64,000 nucleotides of DNA from Paenibacillus beijingensis (GTDB lineage: Bacteria; Bacillota; Bacilli; Paenibacillales; Paenibacillaceae), in assembly GCF_000961095.1 (NCBI RefSeq), contig NZ_CP011058.1, positions 831,501-895,500 of the forward strand. The letters are read 5' to 3'. Positions 31,581 to 40,185 of the stretch are shown here, in pieces. Numbering within the stretch: the first letter of the stretch is position 1; every line of letters begins with the position of its first letter. The position numbers were made by a program, and so were the translations under genes. The notes under the pieces were generated by a model. That model worked only from the letters and a program-made list of their open reading frames with translations, was not told the DNA's origin and did no database searches.

Positions 31581-33296
31581 ATGAGATGGACGGGAAGATT
31601 TGCCGGATACAATACATCCTCCTTTCGTAAAGATCTCATATCCGGTCTGATTGTCGGCATTATCTCGATTCCGCTCGGCATGGCATTTGCAATCGCTTCG
31701 GGCGTCAAACCCGAATCCGGATTGTATACGACCATCGCAGCCGGCATTATCATTTCGCTGTTCGGGGGTTCCAAATTTCAGATCGGCGGACCGACGGGCG
31801 CCTTTATTCCGATCCTCTTCGCGATTGTGATGCAGTATGGATACGAGAATTTATTGATTGCCGGTTTCCTGGCCGGGATCATGCTCGTTCTAATGGGCCT
31901 GTTTAAACTTGGGGCGCTCATTCGGTTTATCCCGCAGCCGGTTACCATCGGATTTACCGCCGGTATTGCCGTTCTTATTTTCAGCGGACAAATCGCGAAC
32001 TTTTTGGGACTGGGTGGCATCAAGAAGCATGAAAATTTCTTGCCTAACATGTATGAAATCGTGCTCCACATCACTACCCTGAATATCTACAGCATCATAA
32101 CAGCAGGGATCAGTCTGGCGGTGATCCTGCTCACGCCGAAGGTTCTGCCGAAAATCCCAGGATCATTATTGGGACTTATCGTATCGAGTGTTGTCGCGGC
32201 CTTGTTCTTCAAAGGAGACGTAGCCACGATCGGATCTTCCTTCGGGTCCATTCCGAATACATTGCCCCAGTTTCATTTTCCCGATATCACCTGGGATCGA
32301 GTCGAAACGCTGTTACGTCCCGCTTTAATTATCGCTATGCTGGGCGGGATCGAGTCCTTGCTTTCGGCCGTTGTTGCCGACGGAATGACCGGCAGCCGTC
32401 ATAACAGCAACCGTGAGCTGATCGGGCAAGGCATTGCCAATATGGCGGCGCCTTTATTAGGGGGCATTCCGGCAACAGGCGCCATCGCGCGGACGGCAAC
32501 CAACATCAAGAACGGCGCCGTATCCCCGCTATCCGGTATTATCCACGGCGCAGTTGTTTTTCTTATTCTCATTCTGTTTGCCCCTTACGCATCCCATATC
32601 CCGCTTGCAAGCATGGCTCCCATCTTGATGTTTGTTGCGTGGAATATGAGCGAGCGAAAAAAATTCATCCGCATCCTGAAATTAAAAACGACCGATTCCG
32701 CCGTACTCTTGATCACTTTTTTGCTCACCGTATTTACGAATTTAACGACTGCGGTAGTCATCGGCTTAATATCAGCTGTCATTTTCTTCGTGAAGCGGAT
32801 GGGTGAAATGATGACCGTCTCCAAAGTGCTGCCCGATCCTCACCATAAGCATGAAAAAGTGAAATCTAACATGGTTTCCGAAGGTCACGATTGTCCTCAA
32901 ATAAGCATTTATACGATAGAAGGACCCTTGTTCTTCGGTGCCGCGAATACGTTTGAGAAATCGATCATGGACACGGATCAACCAAGACCGAACATTTTGC
33001 TGCTGCGCATGGGAAAAGTCCCCTTTATCGATACGACAGGCGAATCCAATTTGGCGGGATTGGTGAAACGCTTCAAACAATCGGGCGGAACCATCCTTAT
33101 TTCGGGCATCAAGCCGCAGCCTTTGGACGTCCTGAAGAAAAGCGGCTTGTACGCGCAAATTGGGGCCGATCACTTATTTGAACATACCGGTGAAGCGATC
33201 AATTACGCCCTAACGCTTTTGGATCGCACCAAATGTCTGGGATGCAAACAGTTTGCATTTCGCGAATGTACCGGCTTATCGAACTCGGAAGCTTAA
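31581..33296 (+). CDS. SulP family anion transporter with STAS domain
   Basis: A 571-residue SLC26/SulP protein. The N-terminal two thirds hold 10-12 transmembrane helices with the family motifs GLIVGIISIPLGMAFAIASG and FQIGGPTGAFIPIL; the C-terminal part (about 455-555) is a STAS domain with MGKVPFIDTTGESNLAGLVK. A short cysteine-bearing tail (CLGCKQFAFREC) follows, which is unusual. Substrates of the family include sulfate and bicarbonate. ATG 31581 has AAGGT upstream. It follows an ArsR gene by about 130 bases and is probably regulated by it. Confidence 0.92.
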   Translation: MRWTGRFAGYNTSSFRKDLISGLIVGIISIPLGMAFAIASGVKPESGLYTTIAAGIIISLFGGSKFQIGGPTGAFIPILFAIVMQYGYENLLIAGFLAGIMLVLMGLFKLGALIRFIPQPVTIGFTAGIAVLIFSGQIANFLGLGGIKKHENFLPNMYEIVLHITTLNIYSIITAGISLAVILLTPKVLPKIPGSLLGLIVSSVVAALFFKGDVATIGSSFGSIPNTLPQFHFPDITWDRVETLLRPALIIAMLGGIESLLSAVVADGMTGSRHNSNRELIGQGIANMAAPLLGGIPATGAIARTATNIKNGAVSPLSGIIHGAVVFLILILFAPYASHIPLASMAPILMFVAWNMSERKKFIRILKLKTTDSAVLLITFLLTVFTNLTTAVVIGLISAVIFFVKRMGEMMTVSKVLPDPHHKHEKVKSNMVSEGHDCPQISIYTIEGPLFFGAANTFEKSIMDTDQPRPNILLLRMGKVPFIDTTGESNLAGLVKRFKQSGGTILISGIKPQPLDVLKKSGLYAQIGADHLFEHTGEAINYALTLLDRTKCLGCKQFAFRECTGLSNSEA

Positions 33297-33420
33297 CGCT
33301 CATCGGCACAATCCGCCTCTTCCTTGCGACTGGCATGATGCCTGCCCTTGCAGTATCGGAATGATCTTCTTTGTCCAAACTATAGATAAGATATTGAGCT
33401 ATACAGGGGAGATCGAAACG

Positions 33421-34374
33421 ATGAAGCTTACGCCCATATTCCCTTTTGAGCCGATATCGACGAGCAGCTTCCCCATCGGCGAACAATGGACGGCGCAAAT
33501 CAAGTGGGACGGCGTTCGCATACTCAGTTATTACGACGGAACTGAGTCTCGTTTATTTAACCGGAAGCAAAACGAGCGGACGCTGCAGTATCCCGAGCTG
33601 ACGAATCCGAAGCTGTACTGCAAGGCCGACTCCTTCATCCTCGACGGCGAAGTGATCGCGCTCGAGAACGGGAAGCCGTCTTTTCATCAAGTCATGAAGC
33701 GCGACAGCTTGAAACATCTCTCCCGGATCCAGGAGGCGAAACAGAGGATTCCGATTGCCTACATGGTTTTTGATATTCTTTATTGCAATGGATCGTGGGT
33801 TATCGATGAGCCGTTAAGCAAGCGGCAGTCACTGCTTGAACAAGTGCTGATGCCGGGCGATGTCGTTCAAACCGTTCCAAGCTACCGTACGATTCCGGAG
33901 TTATTCCAAACGGCACAGCAGCACCAATTGGAAGGCATTGTCATCAAGGATTTGACCAGCAGCTACCCGCTGAACGGAAAAGATAAACGATGGCAAAAGA
34001 GGAAAATCGTTCAGGACCTGATCGCCGTCGTCGGCGGAGTCACGCACCGCGACGGTGTCGTCAATGCCCTTCTGCTCGGACTTTACGACGAAAACCGGCG
34101 ATTGTGGTATATCGGCCATGCAGGCACGGGGAAAGTAAAGGTAAGCGACTGGAATACACTGACGGAAATCGCCCGCCATCTGAAGCGGGATGCAATGCCG
34201 TTTGTCAATCGGCCCGACCGGAGCCGGGATGCGACATGGATCGAACCTCAGCTGACGGTGAAAATTCAATTCCTGGAATGGACAAAGTACCGGACGCTGC
34301 GGCAGCCCTCGATTCAGGCTTTCGTCGATACGCCCCCTCTTGAATGCACATGGCCGGCGGGGAACGACGTTTAA
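33421..34374 (+). CDS. ATP-dependent DNA ligase, LigD ligase-domain type
   Basis: A 317-residue nucleotidyltransferase with the adenylation motif IKWDGVR (Lys28), FILDGEVIALENG, and an OB-fold region ending in LTVKIQFLEWTKYRTLRQPS, as in the ligase part of LigD. It seals breaks held by Ku. It is a stand-alone ligase; polymerase and nuclease domains are not fused to it. ATG 33421 follows GGGGAGATCGAAACG, while an open frame extends further upstream. The polymerase gene follows 88 bases downstream. Confidence 0.93.
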   Translation: MKLTPIFPFEPISTSSFPIGEQWTAQIKWDGVRILSYYDGTESRLFNRKQNERTLQYPELTNPKLYCKADSFILDGEVIALENGKPSFHQVMKRDSLKHLSRIQEAKQRIPIAYMVFDILYCNGSWVIDEPLSKRQSLLEQVLMPGDVVQTVPSYRTIPELFQTAQQHQLEGIVIKDLTSSYPLNGKDKRWQKRKIVQDLIAVVGGVTHRDGVVNALLLGLYDENRRLWYIGHAGTGKVKVSDWNTLTEIARHLKRDAMPFVNRPDRSRDATWIEPQLTVKIQFLEWTKYRTLRQPSIQAFVDTPPLECTWPAGNDV

Positions 34375-34462
34375 GCCAATTTTTAATAGTGCGCAATACT
34401 AACACTTACTCGGGGACATTTTTACCGGTGCATAAGGCGGCCGCCAGAAAGGAGCAGAGCAG

Positions 34463-35368
34463 ATGGGCGCGAAGCACAAAGGCGTATTGAACGTAGAAGG
34501 GCAGCAAATCGCGGTCAGCAATCCGGACAAAGTGCTGTGGCCGGAGCTCGGCATTACGAAGCTGATGTATTTGCAGGTGCTGGCGGGTTTGGCGCCTTAT
34601 CTGCTGAAGCACTGCGCGGACCGGTACTTGACAACAATCCGCTATCCGAACGGCATTCACGGCAAATCGTTTTACCAGAAAAATGCCCCCGAGCCGACGC
34701 CCGACTTCGTCCGGATCGCCCATCAGGGTGATATCGGCTACGTCGTGCTCGATTCGCTGCCTACCCTCATTTGGCTTGCCAACCTCGCCTGCCTCGAATT
34801 TCACGCTTCCTTCGACCGGATCGGCCGTCCGCTCCATCCGACGGAGTGGGTCATCGACATTGACCCGTCGCGCGAAGAAGAGCCGCGTATTATGGAGGCC
34901 GCGGCTCTCGTCGGCGCGCTGCTGGAATCGCTCGGCATCCCCTCCATTCCGAAGACAAGCGGTGCGACCGGCGTGCAAATTATCGTACCGGTTACCGGGG
35001 ATATGACGTTCGACGAGCTGCGGGGCATCGGCCAATTCGTCGGCGAATATTTGGCGCGCAAGCATCCGCGGCTATTCACGATCGAGAGGCTGAAGAAGAA
35101 CCGCGGCGAGCTCATCTACTTCGACTACCTTCAGCATTACGGCGGCAAAACGATCGCCGCCCCCTACACGCCCCGCGCGCGCAAAGGAGCGACCGTGTCG
35201 ACGCCGCTCACCTGGGACGAGGTGCGCGGCGGCGCGCAGCCAGGCGATTTCCACCTGCTCAACATCGGTGAGCGGCTGCGCCGGACCGGCGATCTGCTGC
35301 AGAGCGTACCGCCGCAAAATTTGCGGCCGATTCTCGCCTTTTTGAAGCAGCCGCAGCCGATGCGTTAG
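34463..35368 (+). CDS. LigD-type polymerase/primase (AEP superfamily)
   Basis: A 301-residue archaeo-eukaryotic primase-like polymerase of the LigD family, which fills gaps during end joining. Catalytic aspartates are in VIDIDPS (Asp132, Asp134); other family motifs are NPDKVLWPELGITK, FYQKNAPEPTPDF, SGATGVQIIVP and YFDYLQHYGGKTIAAPYTPR. AAAGGAG precedes the ATG. It forms an operon-like pair with the ligase and lacks fused ligase or phosphoesterase domains. Confidence 0.95.
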   Translation: MGAKHKGVLNVEGQQIAVSNPDKVLWPELGITKLMYLQVLAGLAPYLLKHCADRYLTTIRYPNGIHGKSFYQKNAPEPTPDFVRIAHQGDIGYVVLDSLPTLIWLANLACLEFHASFDRIGRPLHPTEWVIDIDPSREEEPRIMEAAALVGALLESLGIPSIPKTSGATGVQIIVPVTGDMTFDELRGIGQFVGEYLARKHPRLFTIERLKKNRGELIYFDYLQHYGGKTIAAPYTPRARKGATVSTPLTWDEVRGGAQPGDFHLLNIGERLRRTGDLLQSVPPQNLRPILAFLKQPQPMR

Positions 35369-35484
35369 CAGATCAGATAAGACTGCCAGTCCGGCTGGCA
35401 GCTTGAATTAAGAAAAATTAAGCTGACGCACCCAAAAAAAAGCTGACGCAAAGCTGTTACACGATATTCCGTAATCGAATTTTA

Positions 35485-35693
35485 GAAAAAGATGCAAACG
35501 TACATCTTTTTTCTTTTATATTTATCCATCACATTAAAATTCCTGCAAAAATACATTTTTTTTGGTCCATTCTCATGTTTAGTAAATAAAAGCTTTGAAT
35601 TACCTGTATATTTGCAGCTTTTTCCTTCCGACAAGCGATTTCGGTTGATAAAAACTGCACATTTGCAGGTTTAGAGAAGCTTCTGTCCGCGTG
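35485..35693. repeat. Triple-hairpin intergenic repeat, family 4, copy B
   Basis: It is the gap-free counterpart of 15610-15818. CCTGC-type units occur at 35542, 35603 and about 35654 with the same spacing; the palindromes are less perfect than in copy A. No terminal inverted repeats surround this copy. The rest of 35369-35779 contains only a CTGCCAG/CTGGCAG hairpin at about 35382-35400. Confidence 0.75.
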
Positions 35694-35779
35694 GACCGAA
35701 ATCCGGGGTTCGCTCCCTTCCGCGGGCTCCACCCAAGCAGAAACGGCAAAAAATAACGTTATTACTCAAAGCTCCATCA

Positions 35780-36958
35780 TCAATGGCAGCGAAATTTCGA
35801 ACCACAATTAAGGACTCCCGCTCTACCGTAAACCATCTTTACGGCAATACATACGAATGCAAACCCGATAAAAAGCAACCCGCTCCATATTGTCCCCTTG
35901 ATGCCTGCAGCCGCAATAAACGCCCCGCCTGCCGCAGAGCCTATCGATACTCCAAGGTTAATGAAGGAAATATAAAGTGCATTAGCAAATTCAGGGGCTT
36001 CCGGAGCCTCGGATGTTAGCCATGTCTGGGTCACGATAAGCCCGCTCGTATGAGCGGCTCCCCACAAAATCATCATACCAATGACAGGCACAAACGATAT
36101 TTCTCCAAAATAAAGCAGCAAGAACGAAATCGCTAATACGAGCGGTTGGAATATTGTCGTTCGCATCCTGTGTACTCCAAGCAATCTCCCGGCAACAAGG
36201 TTACCGGCAACACCACCCAGTCCGAAAATGACAAGCATCACACTCACGATTTCATCGCTCATCCCCATCACTTGTCCCAGGAATTCAGCAGAATAGCTAT
36301 AGACCGAAAACATGGCGGCAAAAATGAACGTTGCGCCTCCAATACTTATCCAAAGAGGAGCTTTGCGCAAGATCCCCAGCTGCTCCTTATACGTCACCTT
36401 CTGTGCTGCATCTGTTTTCGGAAGAAAGAAGGCGATCCCGACAGCAGCAATGCTATTTACAAAGGCCGTAAATATAAAAGATGCCTCATAAGAGAATTGA
36501 TCGGCTATATAGGATGTTAAGGGCACCCCAAGTACCATTCCCATACTGGTACCGACAAATGCTTTTGCAGAAGCTTGTGTCGCTTTATCTTTTGCATACA
36601 GTGAAACCGCAGCAACAAAAGCCAAGGAAAAAAATACGGGATGGAATAACGCCGGGAGAATACGAAGCGCCAGCAAAACATAAAAATTTGGCGTATAGGC
36701 GGACAAGAAGCTGCTCCCCGTGAAAATAAGCAAAGACGTGATCAAAACGTTTTTACGGTTGAATTTCGAAAGAAGCAGTACCATAAAGGGGCCTAACAGC
36801 GCGATGACAAGCGCAAACAGACCAACGAGCATTCCCGCCTGGGACGTACTGACGCTGAAACGCTCCATAATAGCCGGCAATATGCCAACAACGCCAAACT
36901 CAATCGTATACAAGCCGAATAAGCCCAGAGCAATAAAAAATATTGGCTTCAAAAACAC
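35780..36958 (-). CDS. MFS transporter (DHA1 drug:H+ antiporter type)
   Basis: A 392-residue protein with 12 predicted helices. The first helix contains FGLYTIEFGVVGILPAIMER, and the loop between helices 2 and 3 is short with FNRKN; this layout matches the DHA1 group of small-molecule effluxers such as AraJ/YdhP-like proteins. The start overlaps the 3' end of the serine hydrolase gene by 10 bases, so the two are cotranscribed. The substrate is unknown. Confidence 0.9.
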   Translation of the reverse strand: MFLKPIFFIALGLFGLYTIEFGVVGILPAIMERFSVSTSQAGMLVGLFALVIALLGPFMVLLLSKFNRKNVLITSLLIFTGSSFLSAYTPNFYVLLALRILPALFHPVFFSLAFVAAVSLYAKDKATQASAKAFVGTSMGMVLGVPLTSYIADQFSYEASFIFTAFVNSIAAVGIAFFLPKTDAAQKVTYKEQLGILRKAPLWISIGGATFIFAAMFSVYSYSAEFLGQVMGMSDEIVSVMLVIFGLGGVAGNLVAGRLLGVHRMRTTIFQPLVLAISFLLLYFGEISFVPVIGMMILWGAAHTSGLIVTQTWLTSEAPEAPEFANALYISFINLGVSIGSAAGGAFIAAAGIKGTIWSGLLFIGFAFVCIAVKMVYGRAGVLNCGSKFRCH

Positions 36959-38127
36959 TCTCTCCCATCATATACGGCTTTACAGAGATCTGCCGTAAAC
37001 TGGCCCGACATGCCTTCCAGAGCGGTATTGGTAAACGCCACAACGCTGAGCTGCTCCGCTGGATCAACGAACCACGAATGACCATAGGTGCCGCCCATGC
37101 GCCAGGTTCCCGGTGATTCCGGTGTATCTGCGGCAGCAGGGTCTTTGAGCAGTGTAAAACCTAGACCGAAGCCTCTCCCTGGCCAATAAGCCATTGGAAG
37201 ATCTCCAATCTGGTTTGTTGTCATCTGACGGACCAGACTCTCCGGCAAGAGAGGGGCTCCTCCCTTGCGCAATGTTTCCAAGAGCCGCAAAAAATCCCCG
37301 GCACTGCCGACCATGCCGGCTCCGCCAGACGGATAGGCGGTATCGTCAAGCGCCCTGCCAGGGGCAAGCCGGAAGCCAGCCGTGCCCTCCATAAATTCCA
37401 TGCGATGCGGGTCGTGCATACGCCGCGGCTCAGGAGCATCGTTCGCATATACGGTGGTCAGCCGCTCCTGATCGACTGCCATAAACCCGGTATCGCTCAT
37501 GCCTAGTGGTTGTGTTACCAGAGAACGTACGGCTTCGCTGAGCGGAACATCCGCAACGCTCTCAATTACTGCGCCCAGCACATCTGTAGCGATCGAATAT
37601 TTCCACTGGGTGCCTGGCGTATAGAGAAGCGGTACGGAGGCAATTCGACGCACATTTTCCACTAATGTAATGCCTGTCTGGTCCATGCCATCCGATACGC
37701 CGGCTTGCTCATATGAACCATTTTCCTCTTGAAAGAAGCGGTAAGTCAGCCCGGCCGTGTGCGTTAACAAATGCCGAATTGTCAATGCGGCGAATTGACC
37801 GTTTGGCAGACGCGGCCTAAACTCCGGCAACCAGCGGTCAACGCGATCATCGAGCTGCATGCGGCCTTGCGACACGAGTACCACTGCTGCCGTTGAAACG
37901 ATTGGTTTGGACACGGATGCCAGCCGGAATAACGCATTTTCTTGCATCGCCCGGTTCTGCTCACGGTCGGCGAAACCGGCAGCCCGGCTATAAACGAGTT
38001 CACCTTGGGCCGCCACTTTAACAACCGCACCAACCAGCCGCTTATCGGCAAGGGTACGATCAATGACATCATCGATACGTGCCTGTAAACCATCTGTACT
38101 TGCTTTGTTTGAATATAATTTACTCAA
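36949..38127 (-). CDS. Serine hydrolase, class C beta-lactamase/esterase family
   Basis: A 392-residue protein of the PBP4*/EstB fold. The nucleophile motif is SVSK (Ser71, Lys74) in FRLASVSKP, with LTIRHLLTHTAGLTYRF and a Tyr in WKYSIATD as the second motif; the third is near GTYGHSWFVDP. No signal peptide is visible, so an intracellular esterase is more likely than an extracellular beta-lactamase. The start is TTG 38127 behind GAGAGG. It is the first gene of a pair with the MFS gene and is divergent from an Lrp regulator. Confidence 0.87.
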   Translation of the reverse strand: MSKLYSNKASTDGLQARIDDVIDRTLADKRLVGAVVKVAAQGELVYSRAAGFADREQNRAMQENALFRLASVSKPIVSTAAVVLVSQGRMQLDDRVDRWLPEFRPRLPNGQFAALTIRHLLTHTAGLTYRFFQEENGSYEQAGVSDGMDQTGITLVENVRRIASVPLLYTPGTQWKYSIATDVLGAVIESVADVPLSEAVRSLVTQPLGMSDTGFMAVDQERLTTVYANDAPEPRRMHDPHRMEFMEGTAGFRLAPGRALDDTAYPSGGAGMVGSAGDFLRLLETLRKGGAPLLPESLVRQMTTNQIGDLPMAYWPGRGFGLGFTLLKDPAAADTPESPGTWRMGGTYGHSWFVDPAEQLSVVAFTNTALEGMSGQFTADLCKAVYDGRECF

Positions 38128-38148
38128 CGGTCTTCATCCTCTCTGAAC

Positions 38149-38171
38149 AGTAAAGTATTGATTACTTTACT
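38149..38171. promoter_or_regulatory. Perfect palindrome between the hydrolase and Lrp genes
   Basis: AGTAAAGTA-TTGAT-TACTTTACT is a 23-base site just upstream of the serine hydrolase start and in the divergent promoter region. It is a candidate operator for the Lrp-type regulator. Confidence 0.55.
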
Positions 38172-38299
38172 TTTGTGAGTATATTATATTAACAAAGAAA
38201 CCCCGTTTACAGAAGACGATTAAGTTAAATCAGCATCATGACGAAGGAAAACAAGTTAGTTTGCAGAGAAGTCCTTAATTTTAAAGGAGGGCCAAATCG

Positions 38300-38761
38300 A
38301 TGGACCATGTTGATAAGCAAATCCTCTTTTATCTTCAAAACCAGGCGAGGATTTCAATGACGGAGCTGGGCAAATGTGTCGGGCTGTCCCAACCTGCTGT
38401 AACGGAGAGAGTAAGACGGCTGGAGGAGAAAGGAATTATTGAGGAGTACCGTACGATTATTTCTTCGGAGAAAATCGGGAAAAAAGCTGCAGCCTACATC
38501 TTGTTTCGTACAAGGGATTGTCATGCATTCCTTGATTTTTGCCGCTCATCTCCCGATGTCGTCGAATGTTATCGGATAAGCGGGGAACATAACTACTTAT
38601 TGAAAGTCATAACCGACTCAACACGGTCTCTCGAACAATTTGGAAATCAGTGCGATAAATACGGGACGTACACGATTCTTATCGTGATGTCATCGCCCAT
38701 CGATCATAAATTCCTCATACCGGCGCTCGAAGAAGCAAATGTACTTACCGAGCTGGAATAG
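38300..38761 (+). CDS. Lrp/AsnC family transcriptional regulator
   Basis: A 153-residue regulator with an N-terminal HTH (VDKQILFYLQNQARISMTEL, then GLSQPAVTERVRRLEEKGII) and a C-terminal RAM ligand-binding domain. AAAGGAGGGCC precedes the ATG. Its divergent position and the palindrome at 38149 suggest that it regulates the adjacent hydrolase-MFS pair and itself, perhaps in response to an amino acid. Confidence 0.93.
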   Translation: MDHVDKQILFYLQNQARISMTELGKCVGLSQPAVTERVRRLEEKGIIEEYRTIISSEKIGKKAAAYILFRTRDCHAFLDFCRSSPDVVECYRISGEHNYLLKVITDSTRSLEQFGNQCDKYGTYTILIVMSSPIDHKFLIPALEEANVLTELE

Positions 38762-38787
38762 TTCAGACAGCCCGTAAACGCAGCAAA

Positions 38788-38815
38788 GGCTGCCAGTCGG
38801 GCTGGCAGCCTCTTT
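38788..38815 (+). terminator. Terminator of the Lrp gene
   Basis: GGCTGCCAG / CTGGCAGCC stem with a 5-base loop followed by TCTTTTT. Confidence 0.9.
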
Positions 38816-38859
38816 TTAACATTATTAAATCGTTTTATTTGTGTGCCGCAATTGTGCAT

Positions 38860-39315
38860 TCAAAGCTTTCTTTTTTCGAAAAAAGAAAGCGAAAGTCCCG
38901 GTGCAACCTCTTGCTCCTTCACTTGCAGAAAGCCGTTTTTCAAATAAAGGTTTTTGGCCGGATTATTTCTCGCAGCGGTGGCCACCACGAATTTTGCTGC
39001 CGATTGTTCCAGCCGCTCCACGAACCGAAGCAGCGCTTGCGCAATCCCTCTGCGGAAATAAGCGGGATGGACGATTAACCGGTGAATATCTACAGTATCG
39101 TCTTCCTTTTTGTAGGAGATCACTCCCGCCAGCTCACCTTGCTCAAAAAAGCCATAAAAGCTTTCTCCGCATGCCGTTAACGATCCAATCGTCTCCTTAA
39201 GCGGAGGGAGATCATGAAATTGAATGAGCTCCGCCTCCACTTCGTAGGCAGGGATTTGAACGGCAAGAACTTGCCGGGCCGTCTCTTCTTTGGCAATCCA
39301 AAGTTTGGCAATCAT
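38860..39315 (-). CDS. GNAT family N-acetyltransferase
   Basis: A 151-residue protein with the GNAT acetyl-CoA-binding region LIVHPAYFRRGIAQALLRFV and the late NPAKNLYLKNGFLQVKE segment. ATG 39315 follows GGGGGTGAAGCTA. Its acceptor is unknown. It is followed on the same strand, after a short gap upstream, by a methyltransferase gene; a common transcript is possible. Confidence 0.9.
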   Translation of the reverse strand: MIAKLWIAKEETARQVLAVQIPAYEVEAELIQFHDLPPLKETIGSLTACGESFYGFFEQGELAGVISYKKEDDTVDIHRLIVHPAYFRRGIAQALLRFVERLEQSAAKFVVATAARNNPAKNLYLKNGFLQVKEQEVAPGLSLSFFEKRKL

Positions 39316-39383
39316 TAGCTTCACCCCCGAGGTCTTGCACTGCTGTGCTGCTCACCAACCTCCGGCTGTTTCTGACCCACTCC

Positions 39384-40118
39384 CTAATTCTTCACCGCAG
39401 CGATCAAGAGGAAAATGGGCCGACGGGTTTCGTCCCGCATTTCGGCGTATTTGGCCAGCATTTCTGGCGTCGGTTGCGGCTCGGATAATTTCGTTAAGCT
39501 GAAGCCGGAATCAAGGAGCGCATTGACATAAGCGGCAACGGTCCGATGATATTTGACGACATCATGGTCCAGAAAGCTTGTCAGCCGTGCACCTTCATTC
39601 TGGTAGTCGTCGACAGGCCAATGCAGCCGCTCTCCTTGCGGACCGTAATGCCAGTCTTGGGCAGCGAGTGCGGTAAAGACCGGATGTTCGACCGAGAGTA
39701 TGAATGCGCCCCCCGGTACGAGACCATGATGAACCTTCCGGCAGACGTTGTCGAAGCGCTCGACATAATGAAGGGCAAGCGAACTGATCGCCAAATCGAA
39801 TTCCCCGGCGGCAAAATCGATGTCTTCAATCGCGAGACGACGATACTCAATCGCGGAATCGTTGGTGTTCTCTCTGGCACGCTCCAGCATTTTCTCCGAG
39901 AGATCTACTCCGACCACCGACCGCGCCTGCTGTTCGCGCGCATACCGGCAATGCCAGCCATAACCGCAGCCAAGATCGAGAACTCTTTTGCCGCGAAGCT
40001 CGGGAAGCAACGCACGAAATGCGGGCCATTCCCCGGCCGCATTCAATCCGCCGGTCGAACGTGGCATCTGACTGTATTTTTCGAAAAATCCGAGATCATC
40101 ATATTTATTCTGTTTCAT
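39384..40118 (-). CDS. Class I SAM-dependent methyltransferase
   Basis: A 244-residue protein with the Rossmann SAM motif RVLDLGCGYGWHCRYA, VVGVDLSEKMLERA as motif II, and FDLAISSLALHYVERF as motif IV. It belongs to the broad UbiE/small-molecule methyltransferase group. ATG 40118 follows TTAGGAGTCGC. The substrate cannot be assigned from context. Confidence 0.92.
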   Translation of the reverse strand: MKQNKYDDLGFFEKYSQMPRSTGGLNAAGEWPAFRALLPELRGKRVLDLGCGYGWHCRYAREQQARSVVGVDLSEKMLERARENTNDSAIEYRRLAIEDIDFAAGEFDLAISSLALHYVERFDNVCRKVHHGLVPGGAFILSVEHPVFTALAAQDWHYGPQGERLHWPVDDYQNEGARLTSFLDHDVVKYHRTVAAYVNALLDSGFSLTKLSEPQPTPEMLAKYAEMRDETRRPIFLLIAAVKN

Positions 40119-40185
40119 CAAATATGCGACTCCTAACTTGATCTTGTTCTTTCAAGAGGAAATTGCTGCTCCAATCGATTTTCAC

